DNA from: Saccharothrix sp. NRRL B-16314
GTDB taxonomy: Bacteria; Actinomycetota; Actinomycetes; Mycobacteriales; Pseudonocardiaceae
Assembly (NCBI RefSeq): GCF_000716595.1
Contig: NZ_JNXC01000020.1
Span: 1 to 64,000 of the forward strand
Reading direction: 5' to 3'
DNA length: 64,000 nt
Position 1 is the stretch's first letter; each line of letters opens with the position of its first letter. This document shows, one piece after another, positions 8,392 to 17,473 of this stretch. Position numbers and translations under genes: made by a program. The notes below the pieces were generated by a model. It was given only the letters and a program-made list of their open reading frames with translations, did not search any database and was not told where the DNA came from.

Positions 8392-11300
8392 GTGGTCGAG
8401 CGAGCGCTGGTGCGGGTGTTCCGCGACCGCGAGCCGATCGGGGTCGGCTTCCTCGTGTCCGAGGACACGATCCTGACCTGCGCGCACGTCATCGGCGACG
8501 AGGACGAGGTGGAGGTCGACTTCCCCGTCCTCGGCGAGGTGGTGCGGGCCCGGGTCGTGCACCGCGCGGACGGCGTCGACGCCATCGGCCTCCGGCTCGA
8601 CCGCACCCCGGTCGGCGCGCGTGCCGTCCGGGTGGTCGCCGAGGACGACATCCGCGACCACCGGGTGCGCACGTTCGGCGTGCCGGACCGCCGGCCGGAC
8701 GGTGTGTGGTCTCAGGGCGTGGTGCGCGGCTCGATCGCGGGCGGGCGCATCCACATCGAGGACGACCGGGCGCACGGCCTGCCGATGCTCCAGGGGTTCA
8801 GCGGCGGCCCGGTGATCGACGACGACCTGGGCGCGGTGGTCGGCATGGTCGTCGAGGTGGAGGCCCGCCGCGAGCACCGCATCGGCTACGCCCTGTCCGG
8901 CGCGGTCCTGCACGACGCGTGGCCCGAACTGGCCGCGATCACGAACCAGCCCAGCCCGTTCCGCGGCCTGGAGCCGTTCCAGCCGGGTGACGCCGAGTTC
9001 TTCTTCGGCCGGGCGGAACGCACCCGCGAGCTGAAGGAGCGGCTGGACCGCGACGGCGTCCTGGTCGTCACCGGCCCGTCCGGCTGCGGCAAGTCGTCCC
9101 TGGTGCTGGCCGGCCTGGTGCCGACGCTGCCGGAAGCGGTGATCGTCCGCCCGGCCACCGGCAGCTCGCCGTGGGCGGCGCTGGCGACCGCGCTCGGCGT
9201 CGAGGACATCGCCGCCGACCAGGTCGAGGACACCGTCAACCGGCTGATCATCCGCAAGGACCTGCGCCGCCTGACGCTCGTGGTCGACCAGTTCGACGAG
9301 GCCGTGACGCGGTTCCCGGACGAGTCGGCCGCCCTGCTCGACGCGCTGCTGGACACGGCCGCGTCCCACCACCGCACGCCACGCGTGGACGTCGTCGTCA
9401 CGACCACGACCGAACCGCTCAACCGCTTGCTGGCCGACCCGAAATTCGGCTCACGGCTGGCCGGCCACACCGCCACGCTGGGCGCTCCGAGCGCTGCCGA
9501 ACTGCGCGAAGCCGTCGAAGGCCCACTGGCCGAGCCCGGCATGCCGGTGTTGCAGGAAGGCCTGGCCGACGCGGTCCTGGAAGACCTCCAGAACGAGCGC
9601 AACCCGTTGCCACTGCTGGAGTTCACCCTCACGCTCCTGTGGGAACGGCAGGACCGGGGCGTGCTGACGCACGACGCGTACCGGGAGCTGGGCGGCGTCG
9701 CGGGAGCGGTGTCCACGTACGCCGAGCAGGTGTGGCAGCGCTTCGACCCGGACGCCGTGCGCCGCGTGCTGACGCAGCTCGTCAGCCCGCTGGAGGACGG
9801 CGGTTTCGTGCGCCGGGCCGTTCCGCCGGACCAGCTGGGCGAAATCGCGCTCGACCTCGCGCGCACCCGCCTGGTCACCCTCGGACCGTCCACTGTGGAG
9901 CTGGTGCACGAGTCGCTGGTGCGGCACTGGGACCGGTTGCGCGGCTGGGTCGAGGAAGACCGCGAGTTCCGGCTCTGGCAGGACGAGGTGGACCGCCAGT
10001 CCACCCGCTGGCACGACACCGGGGAACGCGCCCTCCTCATCCGGGGCAAGGCGCTGCGCCACGCCAGGACCGTCTACAAGGAGCGCCGGGACGACCTCAC
10101 CGACCGGCAACGCCGGTTCCTGGAAGCGAGCAACAACGGGCACCACCGGCGGATCGCCGTGCGCGCCGGGGCCGTCAGCCTGGTGTTCAGCCTGACCGTG
10201 TCCACTACCTACGCGGTGAGCCGGTTCATCGGCCAGCAGGGCGAGGTGGACGCCGACCGGGCCGTCGAGACGCTTCTCGACCGCGTCCGATCCGCGTACG
10301 CGGTGCCGGAGCTGATCACGACCACGGCCCTCGCCTTCCGCACCGTCGACAACGTGAACACCAGGCAGGCCCTGCGCGGTCTGGCCCGCTCCCTGCGGCA
10401 CGCCGAGGTGGTCACGCCCGGCGCGTCCCTGCCCAACCTCACCGGCACGCGGATCGCCGAGTACGGCGAACTCGGCGGGCTGGTCGGCCTGTGGGACGTC
10501 ACCACCTCGCCCGCCAAGAGGGTGGACGTGGCGGACGGCGGCACCGACGTGATCTGGCTGACCGAGGACCGGATCGCCGACCACGGCCCGAGCGGCGACG
10601 TCCACATCCGCGACGCCCGCACCGGGCAGGTGGTGCGCACGGTCGAGGCGCGGGCCGACGTGATGGAGGCCGACGCCACCGGCCGCTGGCTCGCCCACGC
10701 CACTATCGGCACGACCGAGGTGCACGTGGTCGACCTCGACCAAGGCACCACCTGGACGGTCGGTTCCCCCGCCGAGGTGCAGGGCGACCGTCAGCGCCCG
10801 CCCGGCACGGCGACCCTCAGTGACGTCCTCGCCGGCGGGGAACCCGTGGTCGACGTCGACGACAAGCGGCTCGCCCTCTCCTCCGTCGGGTCGCGGGAGG
10901 TGCCCGCCGTCTACCCGGCCAGGGCGTTCACCCGTGCCGAACCGGTCACGGTCCAGTGCGTCGGTGAGGAGCTGGTCATGCAGCGGCTGCCCGACAAGGC
11001 CGCGCTGGAGAGCGTCAACCCTGGCACCGGCGAGTGCGTGAGCGGCACGTTCAGCCCGGACGGCAAGGCGTTCGCGGTGATCAAGCGGCCAACGTCGAGC
11101 GGGGACCAGTTGTGGCTCGGCTCGCCGGAGTCCCGGACGGGCATCACCGTGCCGAAGTCCGGATGGGTGCACAGCGTCGCGGTCGAGGACTCCGGCGCGT
11201 ACCGGGTCGTGCTGAAGTACTCCGAACAGTCGCTGGTGCTCCGCGTGCCGCCCCCGGACGGCTTGGACCAGGCATTGCGGGGCGCCCAGCGGGTCGCGAT

Positions 11301-12264
11301 CACCCCGGACGGCGCGCACGCCGTGCTGTTCCGGCAGTCCGGCCGGGTCGAGGTCTGGCGCACCGCCGACCGCTCCCGCGTGGCCGGGGTCAGCGCCGGC
11401 AGGTGGCACCCGGACGACTCCGTGCGCGACTCCTACGCCCTGTCGCCCGACTCGAAGACGCTGGCCACCCGCGACGGCGACTCACCCGTGGTCAAGCTGT
11501 GGAACCTGCCCGACCTCGCGCCGCTCGGCGACCTCACCGCGCCCGGCTCCGACCGTGAGTACGACCACACCACCCTCGAGTTCCTGGACGCGGGCCGCCT
11601 GCTCACCCACCGCGTCGACCGGCTCGGCGTCTGGGAGGCGCGCACCGGCAAGCCCGTGGGCAAGCCGATCGCCCTGACCGAGGGCATGGCCCCGGTCACC
11701 GCGCCCGTCGGCGACGACGAGGTGGTCATCGTCACCGGTGACCTGCGCGTGCGCCGCTACTCGCTCGCCGACGGCCTCGAGGTGCCCGGCTCGGAGTTCT
11801 CCTACGGCGACCCGAGCTCGTCGACCGCCAACCGGATCGTGACGGACGAGGACGGTGAACTGGTCGCCCTCTACGCCGACAACGCGGTGCAGGTCTTCGA
11901 CCTGGAGACCGGTGAGCGGGAAGACCGGCTGGACATCCCGGACGAGATGATGGTGAGCCGGCTGCGGTTCCGCCCGGACCCGGACGACGTCGAGGTGACC
12001 ATCGGCGACCCTCAGGCGAGCGGCGGCCAGGTGGTGCTCTGGAGCCGCAACCTGATGTGGGGTCTGCCGGCCCTGCTCGACCGCCCCGACATGAGTTCCG
12101 AACGACTGCCCGGACCCGCCGCGCCCGGATTCGCCGACGCCGGCGGCCTGGAGTCCGCGGACCCGGCGGTGTGGCTCGACCAGGTGTGCGGCGTCGTGCG
12201 GCGCAGCGGGTTGACGCTGGAGATCGACCGGCCGTCCGGGTCGTTCAAGGACGCTGTCTGCTGA
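8392..12264 (+). CDS. trypsin-like peptidase + nSTAND1 NTPase + beta-propeller protein (predicted conflict-system effector/sensor)
   Basis: The 1290-residue protein combines three modules. Residues 1-180 are a trypsin-like peptidase with an apparently intact triad: His32 (TCAHV), Asp63 (GVDAIGL) and Ser137 (GFSGGP). Residues about 190-580 are a STAND NTPase opening with PFRGLEPF, with Walker A GPSGCGKS at 228-235 and Walker B LTLVVDQFDE. A hydrophobic segment at about 588-610 could cross the membrane. Residues about 660-1220 form a WD40-like propeller (LWDV, VKLWNL, VLWSRN blades). Such fusions are described by Aravind and colleagues as nSTAND conflict systems: the propeller senses, the NTPase switches, the protease acts. 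The next gene is its typical Trypco1 partner. The actual trigger and substrate are unknown. Confidence 0.85.
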   Translation: MVERALVRVFRDREPIGVGFLVSEDTILTCAHVIGDEDEVEVDFPVLGEVVRARVVHRADGVDAIGLRLDRTPVGARAVRVVAEDDIRDHRVRTFGVPDRRPDGVWSQGVVRGSIAGGRIHIEDDRAHGLPMLQGFSGGPVIDDDLGAVVGMVVEVEARREHRIGYALSGAVLHDAWPELAAITNQPSPFRGLEPFQPGDAEFFFGRAERTRELKERLDRDGVLVVTGPSGCGKSSLVLAGLVPTLPEAVIVRPATGSSPWAALATALGVEDIAADQVEDTVNRLIIRKDLRRLTLVVDQFDEAVTRFPDESAALLDALLDTAASHHRTPRVDVVVTTTTEPLNRLLADPKFGSRLAGHTATLGAPSAAELREAVEGPLAEPGMPVLQEGLADAVLEDLQNERNPLPLLEFTLTLLWERQDRGVLTHDAYRELGGVAGAVSTYAEQVWQRFDPDAVRRVLTQLVSPLEDGGFVRRAVPPDQLGEIALDLARTRLVTLGPSTVELVHESLVRHWDRLRGWVEEDREFRLWQDEVDRQSTRWHDTGERALLIRGKALRHARTVYKERRDDLTDRQRRFLEASNNGHHRRIAVRAGAVSLVFSLTVSTTYAVSRFIGQQGEVDADRAVETLLDRVRSAYAVPELITTTALAFRTVDNVNTRQALRGLARSLRHAEVVTPGASLPNLTGTRIAEYGELGGLVGLWDVTTSPAKRVDVADGGTDVIWLTEDRIADHGPSGDVHIRDARTGQVVRTVEARADVMEADATGRWLAHATIGTTEVHVVDLDQGTTWTVGSPAEVQGDRQRPPGTATLSDVLAGGEPVVDVDDKRLALSSVGSREVPAVYPARAFTRAEPVTVQCVGEELVMQRLPDKAALESVNPGTGECVSGTFSPDGKAFAVIKRPTSSGDQLWLGSPESRTGITVPKSGWVHSVAVEDSGAYRVVLKYSEQSLVLRVPPPDGLDQALRGAQRVAITPDGAHAVLFRQSGRVEVWRTADRSRVAGVSAGRWHPDDSVRDSYALSPDSKTLATRDGDSPVVKLWNLPDLAPLGDLTAPGSDREYDHTTLEFLDAGRLLTHRVDRLGVWEARTGKPVGKPIALTEGMAPVTAPVGDDEVVIVTGDLRVRRYSLADGLEVPGSEFSYGDPSSSTANRIVTDEDGELVALYADNAVQVFDLETGEREDRLDIPDEMMVSRLRFRPDPDDVEVTIGDPQASGGQVVLWSRNLMWGLPALLDRPDMSSERLPGPAAPGFADAGGLESADPAVWLDQVCGVVRRSGLTLEIDRPSGSFKDAVC

Positions 12265-12278
12265 ACACGAGGAGCGAA

Positions 12279-12671
12279 GTGGCGGAGTACGTAGAGGTGC
12301 GCACGGAGGACGGCGACCTGGTGCCGTTCGAGCTGGACGAGGAGTACGACGGGCCGGTGCGCGCGGGTCGCCGGTGGGACGCGGCCGTCGAGCGGGCCGG
12401 CGAGACGCTGGAGAGCGGTATCGAGCGGGCGCGGAAGGTGGCCCGGTCGGTGGCGGCGAAGATCGGCGACATGCCGTCTCCGCGACCGGACCGGGTCGCC
12501 GTGGAGATCGGCCTCAAGGTCGGCTCCAGCGCCGCGCTGGCGATCGCCAAGTCGTCCGCCGAGGCCCACGTCAAGATCACCGTCGAGTGGCTGCGGGACA
12601 GCCTGCCCGCACCGGCGCCGGTCGAGGACGAGGAGTCAGAGCCGGATTCCGAGGGCGACTCGGAGGCATAG
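12279..12671 (+). CDS. Trypco1 (CU044_2847-type) trypsin-co-occurring protein
   Basis: This 130-residue acidic protein begins at GTG 12279 behind GAGGAG, 14 bases after the nSTAND stop. It has the Trypco1 layout: an N-terminal strand-rich part (YVEVRTEDGDLVPFELDEEY), a helical middle with repeated Ala/Arg, then the strand VAVEIGLKVGSSAALAIAKS and AHVKITVEW. Trypco1 domains are known as companions of trypsin-like peptidases in NTPase conflict systems and are probably the peptidase's regulator or substrate. The acidic C-terminal tail looks disordered. Confidence 0.75.
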   Translation: MAEYVEVRTEDGDLVPFELDEEYDGPVRAGRRWDAAVERAGETLESGIERARKVARSVAAKIGDMPSPRPDRVAVEIGLKVGSSAALAIAKSSAEAHVKITVEWLRDSLPAPAPVEDEESEPDSEGDSEA

Positions 12672-12718
12672 GACACCTTGACCGCACACTGCGGAGCGTG
12701 ATGAGGCAGAGTTAGCCC

Positions 12719-15211
12719 GTGGAGCAAGGAAGCCTGCCTGTCGTGTCGGTGGTCGTGGTCAACTACCGCGGCGCCGACGACACCATCACGTGCCTGCGGG
12801 CGTTGTACGGCGACCTGCGCTACCCGACGGACAAACTCCAGGTCATCGTGGTCGACAACGCCTCGGGTGACGGCAGCGCGGACCGCATCCGGGCCGCCGC
12901 GCCGAACGTCGAGGTGATCGAGTCGCCCGACAACCTGGGCTTCGCGGGAGGCTGCAACCTCGGCGTCCGGAGTGCGCGCGGCTCGGTCGTCGCGTTCCTG
13001 AACAACGACGCCCGCCCGCACCCGGAGTGGCTGAGCGAAGCGGTGCGGGTGCTGCGCGTCGAGCCCGCCGTGGGCGCGGTGGCGAGCAAGGTCCTGGACT
13101 GGGACGGCGAGGCGATCGACTTCGTGGACGCCGGCCTGACGTGGTTCGGCATGGGCTACAAGCGGCACGCGGGCATGCCGGACGACGGCACCCACGACAC
13201 CCCCCGCGACGTCCTGTTCGGCACCGGCTCGGCGTTGGTCGCGCGGACCTCGGTGTTCCGCGAGCTCGGCGGGTTCGACGAGCGGTTCTTCATGTTCTAC
13301 GAGGACGTCGACCTCGGCTGGCGGATGAACCTGCGCGGCTGGCGCGTCCGGTACGTCCCGACGTCCCTGACCTACCACAAGCACCACGCCTCGATGTCCA
13401 CTGTGGACAGCAGTCGTGAGCTGTACCTGTTGGAGCGCAACGCGCTCGCCGCGCTCTACAAGAACTTCTCGGACGAGACGCTGGCCAAGGCGCTGCCCGC
13501 CGCGCTCGCCCTGGTCGTCCGCCGGGCCACCGCGCGCGGCGAGATCGACGCGACCCAGCTGGAGATCACCCGCCGGCCGGAGAACCCGGCGAACGACCGC
13601 GCGCCGGTGCCGGTGTCGCGGGAGGCGCTGGCCGGGTTCCTGGCGATCGACCAGTTCGTGGAGCTGCTGCCGTCGCTGGCCGAGTCGCGCAAGACCGAGC
13701 AGGCCGCGCGCCGGGTGTCGGACGCCGACCTGGTGCCGTTGATGCGCAAGGCGATGGAGCCCGCCTACCCGCTGCCCCGCTACCTGGCCGCGCACGACGT
13801 GCTGGTCGACGTGTTCGGGCTCGAAGAGGTGTTCGGCCGGCCGCGACGGGTGCTGATCATCACCGGTGACGCCATCTCGGAGAAGATGGCCGGCCCCGCG
13901 ATCCGGGCGTGGAACATGGCCGACGTGCTGTCCGGCGAGCACGACGTCCGGCTGGTCACGATCAACCCGCTGTGCTCGCCGCCCGAGTCGTCGTTCCCGG
14001 TGTCGAGGGTCCAGCGACGGGACCTCAAGCCGCAGGTCGACTGGGCCGACGTGATCGTGCTGCAGGGCCACGTGCTGGAGTTCGCGCCCTGGTTGAAGGA
14101 GAAGGACGACACGAAGGTCGTGGTCTGCGACATCTACGACCCGATGCACCTGGAGCTGCTGGAGCAGAGCAAGGACTCCACCGACGAGCAGCGCCACAAG
14201 GACCTGCGCGGGATCACCACGGTGATCAACGACCAGCTGGCCCGCGGTGACTTCTTCCTGTGCGCGTCGGAGCGGCAGCGGCACTTCTGGCTCGGCCACC
14301 TGACCGCGCTGGGCAGGCTCACGCCCACCCTGTACGACAACGACCCGACCGTGCGGTCGCTGCTCGCCGAGGTGCCGTTCGGGCTGCCGGCCAAGCCGCC
14401 GCAGCGCACCGGGCCAGGCCTGCGGTCGACGTTGGGCATCGCCGAGTCGGACAAGGTCGTGCTGTGGGCCGGCGGCGTCTACAGCTGGTTCGACCCGCTG
14501 ACGCTGGTGCACGCGATGGACCTGCTGCGGTCGCGGCGGTCGGACGCGCGGCTGGTGTTCCTGGGGATGAAGCACCCGAACCCCGAGGTGCCGGACATGG
14601 ACATCGCCGGGCAGACCCGCGCGCTGGCCAAGCGGCTGGACCTCATCGGGTCGCACGTGCTCTTCAACGAGACATGGGTGCCGTACAACGAGCGGCAGAA
14701 CTGGCTGCTCGACGCGAACGCGGGCGTGACCACGCACTACGAGCACGTGGAGACGACGTTCGCGTTCCGGACCCGGGTGCTGGACTACCTGTGGGCCGGG
14801 CTGCCGATCGTGACGACGGACGGCGACTCGTTCGCCGACCTCGTGCGGCGTGAGCGGTTGGGCGTGGTGGTGTCGTCGGAGGACCCGGCCGCGCTGGCCG
14901 ACGCGCTGGAGAAGGTGATGTACGACGAGGCGTTCGCCGCCGGGTGCGTGGCGCGGATCGCCGACGTGCGGGAGCAGTTCACCTGGGAGAACGTGCTCGC
15001 GCCGCTGACCGCGTTCTGCCGCAACCCTCGTCCCGCCGCCGACCGGCTGCCGGGGGCGTCGTTCATGGTGCCGAACCGGCAGCTCGGGCGGCTGGAGAAG
15101 GTGCAGCGGGACGTGTCGCTGGCCAAGGAGTACATGACCGCCGGTGGCGCGGGCGAGGTGGCGCGGCGGGCGACCGGCCGGGTCCTCAAGAAGTTGCGCG
15201 GCCGTGGCTAG
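12719..15211 (+). CDS. bifunctional GT2-GT4 glycosyltransferase
   Basis: At 830 residues this fuses two transferases. Residues about 8-290 are a GT-A domain with VDNASGDGS, FLNNDARPHPEW and FMFYEDVDLGW. From about residue 376 (RRVLIITGDAISEKMAGPAIR) to about 780 is a GT-B domain with VLWAGGVYSWFDPLT and the C-terminal nucleotide site TTFAFRTRVLDYLWAGLP. The fusion suggests two consecutive sugar additions on one lipid-linked acceptor. The GTG start has GATGAGG upstream. It overlaps the next GT4 gene by 8 bases, so the two are translationally coupled. Specificities are unknown. Confidence 0.8.
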   Translation: MEQGSLPVVSVVVVNYRGADDTITCLRALYGDLRYPTDKLQVIVVDNASGDGSADRIRAAAPNVEVIESPDNLGFAGGCNLGVRSARGSVVAFLNNDARPHPEWLSEAVRVLRVEPAVGAVASKVLDWDGEAIDFVDAGLTWFGMGYKRHAGMPDDGTHDTPRDVLFGTGSALVARTSVFRELGGFDERFFMFYEDVDLGWRMNLRGWRVRYVPTSLTYHKHHASMSTVDSSRELYLLERNALAALYKNFSDETLAKALPAALALVVRRATARGEIDATQLEITRRPENPANDRAPVPVSREALAGFLAIDQFVELLPSLAESRKTEQAARRVSDADLVPLMRKAMEPAYPLPRYLAAHDVLVDVFGLEEVFGRPRRVLIITGDAISEKMAGPAIRAWNMADVLSGEHDVRLVTINPLCSPPESSFPVSRVQRRDLKPQVDWADVIVLQGHVLEFAPWLKEKDDTKVVVCDIYDPMHLELLEQSKDSTDEQRHKDLRGITTVINDQLARGDFFLCASERQRHFWLGHLTALGRLTPTLYDNDPTVRSLLAEVPFGLPAKPPQRTGPGLRSTLGIAESDKVVLWAGGVYSWFDPLTLVHAMDLLRSRRSDARLVFLGMKHPNPEVPDMDIAGQTRALAKRLDLIGSHVLFNETWVPYNERQNWLLDANAGVTTHYEHVETTFAFRTRVLDYLWAGLPIVTTDGDSFADLVRRERLGVVVSSEDPAALADALEKVMYDEAFAAGCVARIADVREQFTWENVLAPLTAFCRNPRPAADRLPGASFMVPNRQLGRLEKVQRDVSLAKEYMTAGGAGEVARRATGRVLKKLRGRG

Positions 15212-16289
15212 GCCGTTGCGGGTGCTGATCGACGGCACCCCGTTGCTCGGGCAGCGGACCGGGATCGGCCGGTACACGGCGGCGTTGGCCGAGGAGCTGG
15301 CGTCGATGCGGGACGACGTCGACATGCGGGCGGTCGCGTTCACGCTGCGGGGGTGGCGTGCGCTGCGGACCGTGCTGCCGCACGACGTGGTGGCGCGCGG
15401 GTTGCCGGTGTCGGCGCGGTTGCTGCGGCAGTTCTGGCTGCGCATGCCGTTCCCGCCGGTGGAGCTGCTGGCCGGGCCGACCGACGTCATGCACGCGACG
15501 AACTTCATCCTGCCCCCCACGATCCGGGCGGGTGGCGTGACGACCATCCACGACCTGGCGTTCCTGGACGCGCCCGGCGACCTGCCGCCGTCGGACCGCC
15601 GGCTGCCCGAGCTGGTGCAGCAGTCGGCGACCCGCGCGGATGTGGTGTGCACGCCGACGCGCGCGGTGGCCGAGGTCGTGGTGGAACGGCTTTCGGTGCC
15701 GGAGTCGAAGATCGTCGTAACGCCGCTGGGGGTCGACCCGGCCTGGTTCGCCGCGCGGTCGCCGTCACCGGCTCTGCGCGCGCGGCTGGGGTTGCCGTCG
15801 GAGTACCTGCTGTTCGTCGGGGCCGGTGGGCCGCGCAAGGGCTTGGGGACGTTGCTGGCCGCGCACGAGGTGCGCCCTTCTCTGCCGCCGTTGGTGCTGG
15901 CCGGGCCTCACGTGGTGAGTTCGGACGGCCGGGTGATGCGGACCGGGTACCTGAACGACGTCGACCTGCGGAGCGTGGTGGCGGGGGCGGCGGCGCTGGT
16001 GCTGCCGTCGCGCGACGAGGGGTTCGGGCTGCCGGTGCTGGAGGCGTTGGCGTGCAACGTGCCGGTGGTGTGCACGGACGTGGCGGCGTTGCGCGAGGTG
16101 GCCGGCGGGTACGCGACGCACGTGCCGGTCGGTGACGTGGAGGCGTTGGCGACGGCGATGGTCGACGCCGTGGAGGCCCCTCCCACGCCCGCCGACCAGA
16201 TGGCGCGGCGGACGCACGCGTCCGGGTTCACGTGGCGGAAGACGGCGGAGAAGACGGTGGCGGCCTATCGGCGTGCCGCCGGGCAGTGA
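15204..16289 (+). CDS. GT4 family glycosyltransferase
   Basis: This 361-residue GT-B enzyme starts at GTG 15204 inside the end of the bifunctional transferase. It carries LGQRTGIGRYTAAL, VGAGGPRKGLGTLL and SRDEGFGLPVLEALACN, the last with the conserved E-x7-E pair. It closes the second half of the glycosyltransferase cluster. Its last 25 bases overlap the 3' end of the small convergent gene on the other strand. Confidence 0.8.
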   Translation: MARPLRVLIDGTPLLGQRTGIGRYTAALAEELASMRDDVDMRAVAFTLRGWRALRTVLPHDVVARGLPVSARLLRQFWLRMPFPPVELLAGPTDVMHATNFILPPTIRAGGVTTIHDLAFLDAPGDLPPSDRRLPELVQQSATRADVVCTPTRAVAEVVVERLSVPESKIVVTPLGVDPAWFAARSPSPALRARLGLPSEYLLFVGAGGPRKGLGTLLAAHEVRPSLPPLVLAGPHVVSSDGRVMRTGYLNDVDLRSVVAGAAALVLPSRDEGFGLPVLEALACNVPVVCTDVAALREVAGGYATHVPVGDVEALATAMVDAVEAPPTPADQMARRTHASGFTWRKTAEKTVAAYRRAAGQ

Positions 16290-16507
16290 CCGGTGTCCAG
16301 GCAGGTGTCGCAGTCGTAGCCGGCGGGGTCGAGGACTTTCAGCTCCCGCCGGACGGCTTCCAGCAGGCGTGACGCGCCGCTGATGGTGAGGCCGAGGACG
16401 ACTTCGCCGGGCCGTGGGCCGACGGAGAGGCAGACCACCTCGGCCTCGTCGTCCGCCCACACCCTCAACGGCGTGTTTCCTTGCACGTGCGTCACCCGAA
16501 CCTCCAC
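16265..16507 (-). CDS. small hypothetical protein with CxxC/C motif
   Basis: This 80-residue protein starts at GTG 16507 behind a strong GAGGAGGG site, which makes it a convincing gene despite its size. The body (residues 1-60) is a small alpha/beta sequence; the tail DCDTCLDTGHCP has cysteines in a CxxCx5C arrangement that could bind a metal. It is divergent from the XRE regulator and convergent with the preceding glycosyltransferase. I do not recognise a family. It may belong to the regulatory XRE/DUF397 locus. Confidence 0.6.
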   Translation of the reverse strand: MEVRVTHVQGNTPLRVWADDEAEVVCLSVGPRPGEVVLGLTISGASRLLEAVRRELKVLDPAGYDCDTCLDTGHCPAARR

Positions 16508-16621
16508 AACACCCTCCTCGATCGACGGAATCCGGTTCTGCTAGGTTGCGCACACTCTCCCCCGAGTGCAAGCTTCACTGGAATCACATTCCAAATTTTC
16601 ACCCGATCGAGGGAACGCACG

Positions 16622-17473
16622 ATGACTCCCCAACAGCGCCGCCTGGCGCGCCGCCTGCGCCAGCTCCGGGTCAACTCGGGCACGTCCCTGGAGGCCGCCG
16701 CCACCCACCTGGGCTGCAAGCAGCCGAAGATCACCAAGATCGAGATCTGCCAGTTGGGCGCGCGGCCCGACGAGGTGCGGCTGCTCTGCGAGCTGTACGG
16801 GGCGGGCCGGGCCACCGTGGAGAGCATGGTGACCTTGGCCCGGACCGCGAAGACCCGTGGCTGGTACCAGGTGTACGACGAGTCGGCGAACCCCGAGAAC
16901 ATCGACTTCGTGGAACTGGAGACCGACGCGGTCAGCGTGTCGAACTACCAGATCGACCTGGTCCCGGGCTTGCTCCAGACTCCCGACTACGCCCACACGG
17001 TCATCCGCGCGGCCAACCCCGGCATCGGCGATTCGATCCTGGAACAGCGAGTCGAGCTGCGGATCAAGCGCCAGGACCGCGTGCTCGACGGCGGACTCGA
17101 TGTCTGGGCGGTGATCACGGAGGAAGCCCTCCTCCGCGCAGTGGGTGGCAGGGACGTCCACATCGCCCAGCTCTCCCGGTTGACGGACTTGGCTTCCCTG
17201 CCGAACGTGCAGTTCCAGATCATCCCCACTCGCGCGGGCGAGCACATCGCCATGGGGGTGCCGTTCTCCTGCTTCCGGTTCGACGACGGCTACGGCACGG
17301 TGGCGATCGACCACCTCACCGGCACCCTCTTTTTGGAGGAAGAGGCCGAAGTCGAGCGGTATAGGCTGGCGTTCCAGCACTTGTGCGGCACCGCGCTGAG
17401 CGCGCCGGACTCGCTGGCCCTGCTGCGGAAGTACGTCAAGGAGGAGCACAGCGAATGGGAGCGTCGGAGCTGA
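16622..17473 (+). CDS. XRE-family helix-turn-helix regulator with DUF5753
   Basis: This 283-residue DNA-binding protein has an N-terminal HTH (residues about 6-60, RLRQLRVNSGTSLEAAATHL then KITKIE) and a C-terminal DUF5753 ligand/partner domain (GLLQTPDYAHTVIRA, QFQIIPTRAGEH). Proteins of this type pair with DUF397 proteins in actinomycetes and influence development, antibiotic production and stress responses (BldB/WhiJ-type systems). The ATG at 16622 is preferred over upstream frame extension; a TAGGTT hexamer at 16542 could be its -10. The downstream DUF397 gene overlaps it by 19 bases. Confidence 0.85.
   Translation: MTPQQRRLARRLRQLRVNSGTSLEAAATHLGCKQPKITKIEICQLGARPDEVRLLCELYGAGRATVESMVTLARTAKTRGWYQVYDESANPENIDFVELETDAVSVSNYQIDLVPGLLQTPDYAHTVIRAANPGIGDSILEQRVELRIKRQDRVLDGGLDVWAVITEEALLRAVGGRDVHIAQLSRLTDLASLPNVQFQIIPTRAGEHIAMGVPFSCFRFDDGYGTVAIDHLTGTLFLEEEAEVERYRLAFQHLCGTALSAPDSLALLRKYVKEEHSEWERRS

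Noticed and set aside
7417..9372. 651-codon minus-strand frame opposite a GT2 and the nSTAND gene
   Set aside because: Low-complexity Arg/His/Asp/Val composition; the + strand genes have clear domain motifs throughout.
9451..11409. 652-codon minus-strand frame opposite the nSTAND gene
   Set aside because: Shadow frame without recognisable motifs; the opposite strand encodes a continuous multidomain protein.
12245..15838. 1197-codon open frame on the minus strand
   Set aside because: It is a GC-skew shadow of the Trypco1, bifunctional and GT4 glycosyltransferase genes, with His/Arg/Gln-rich composition and no domain.
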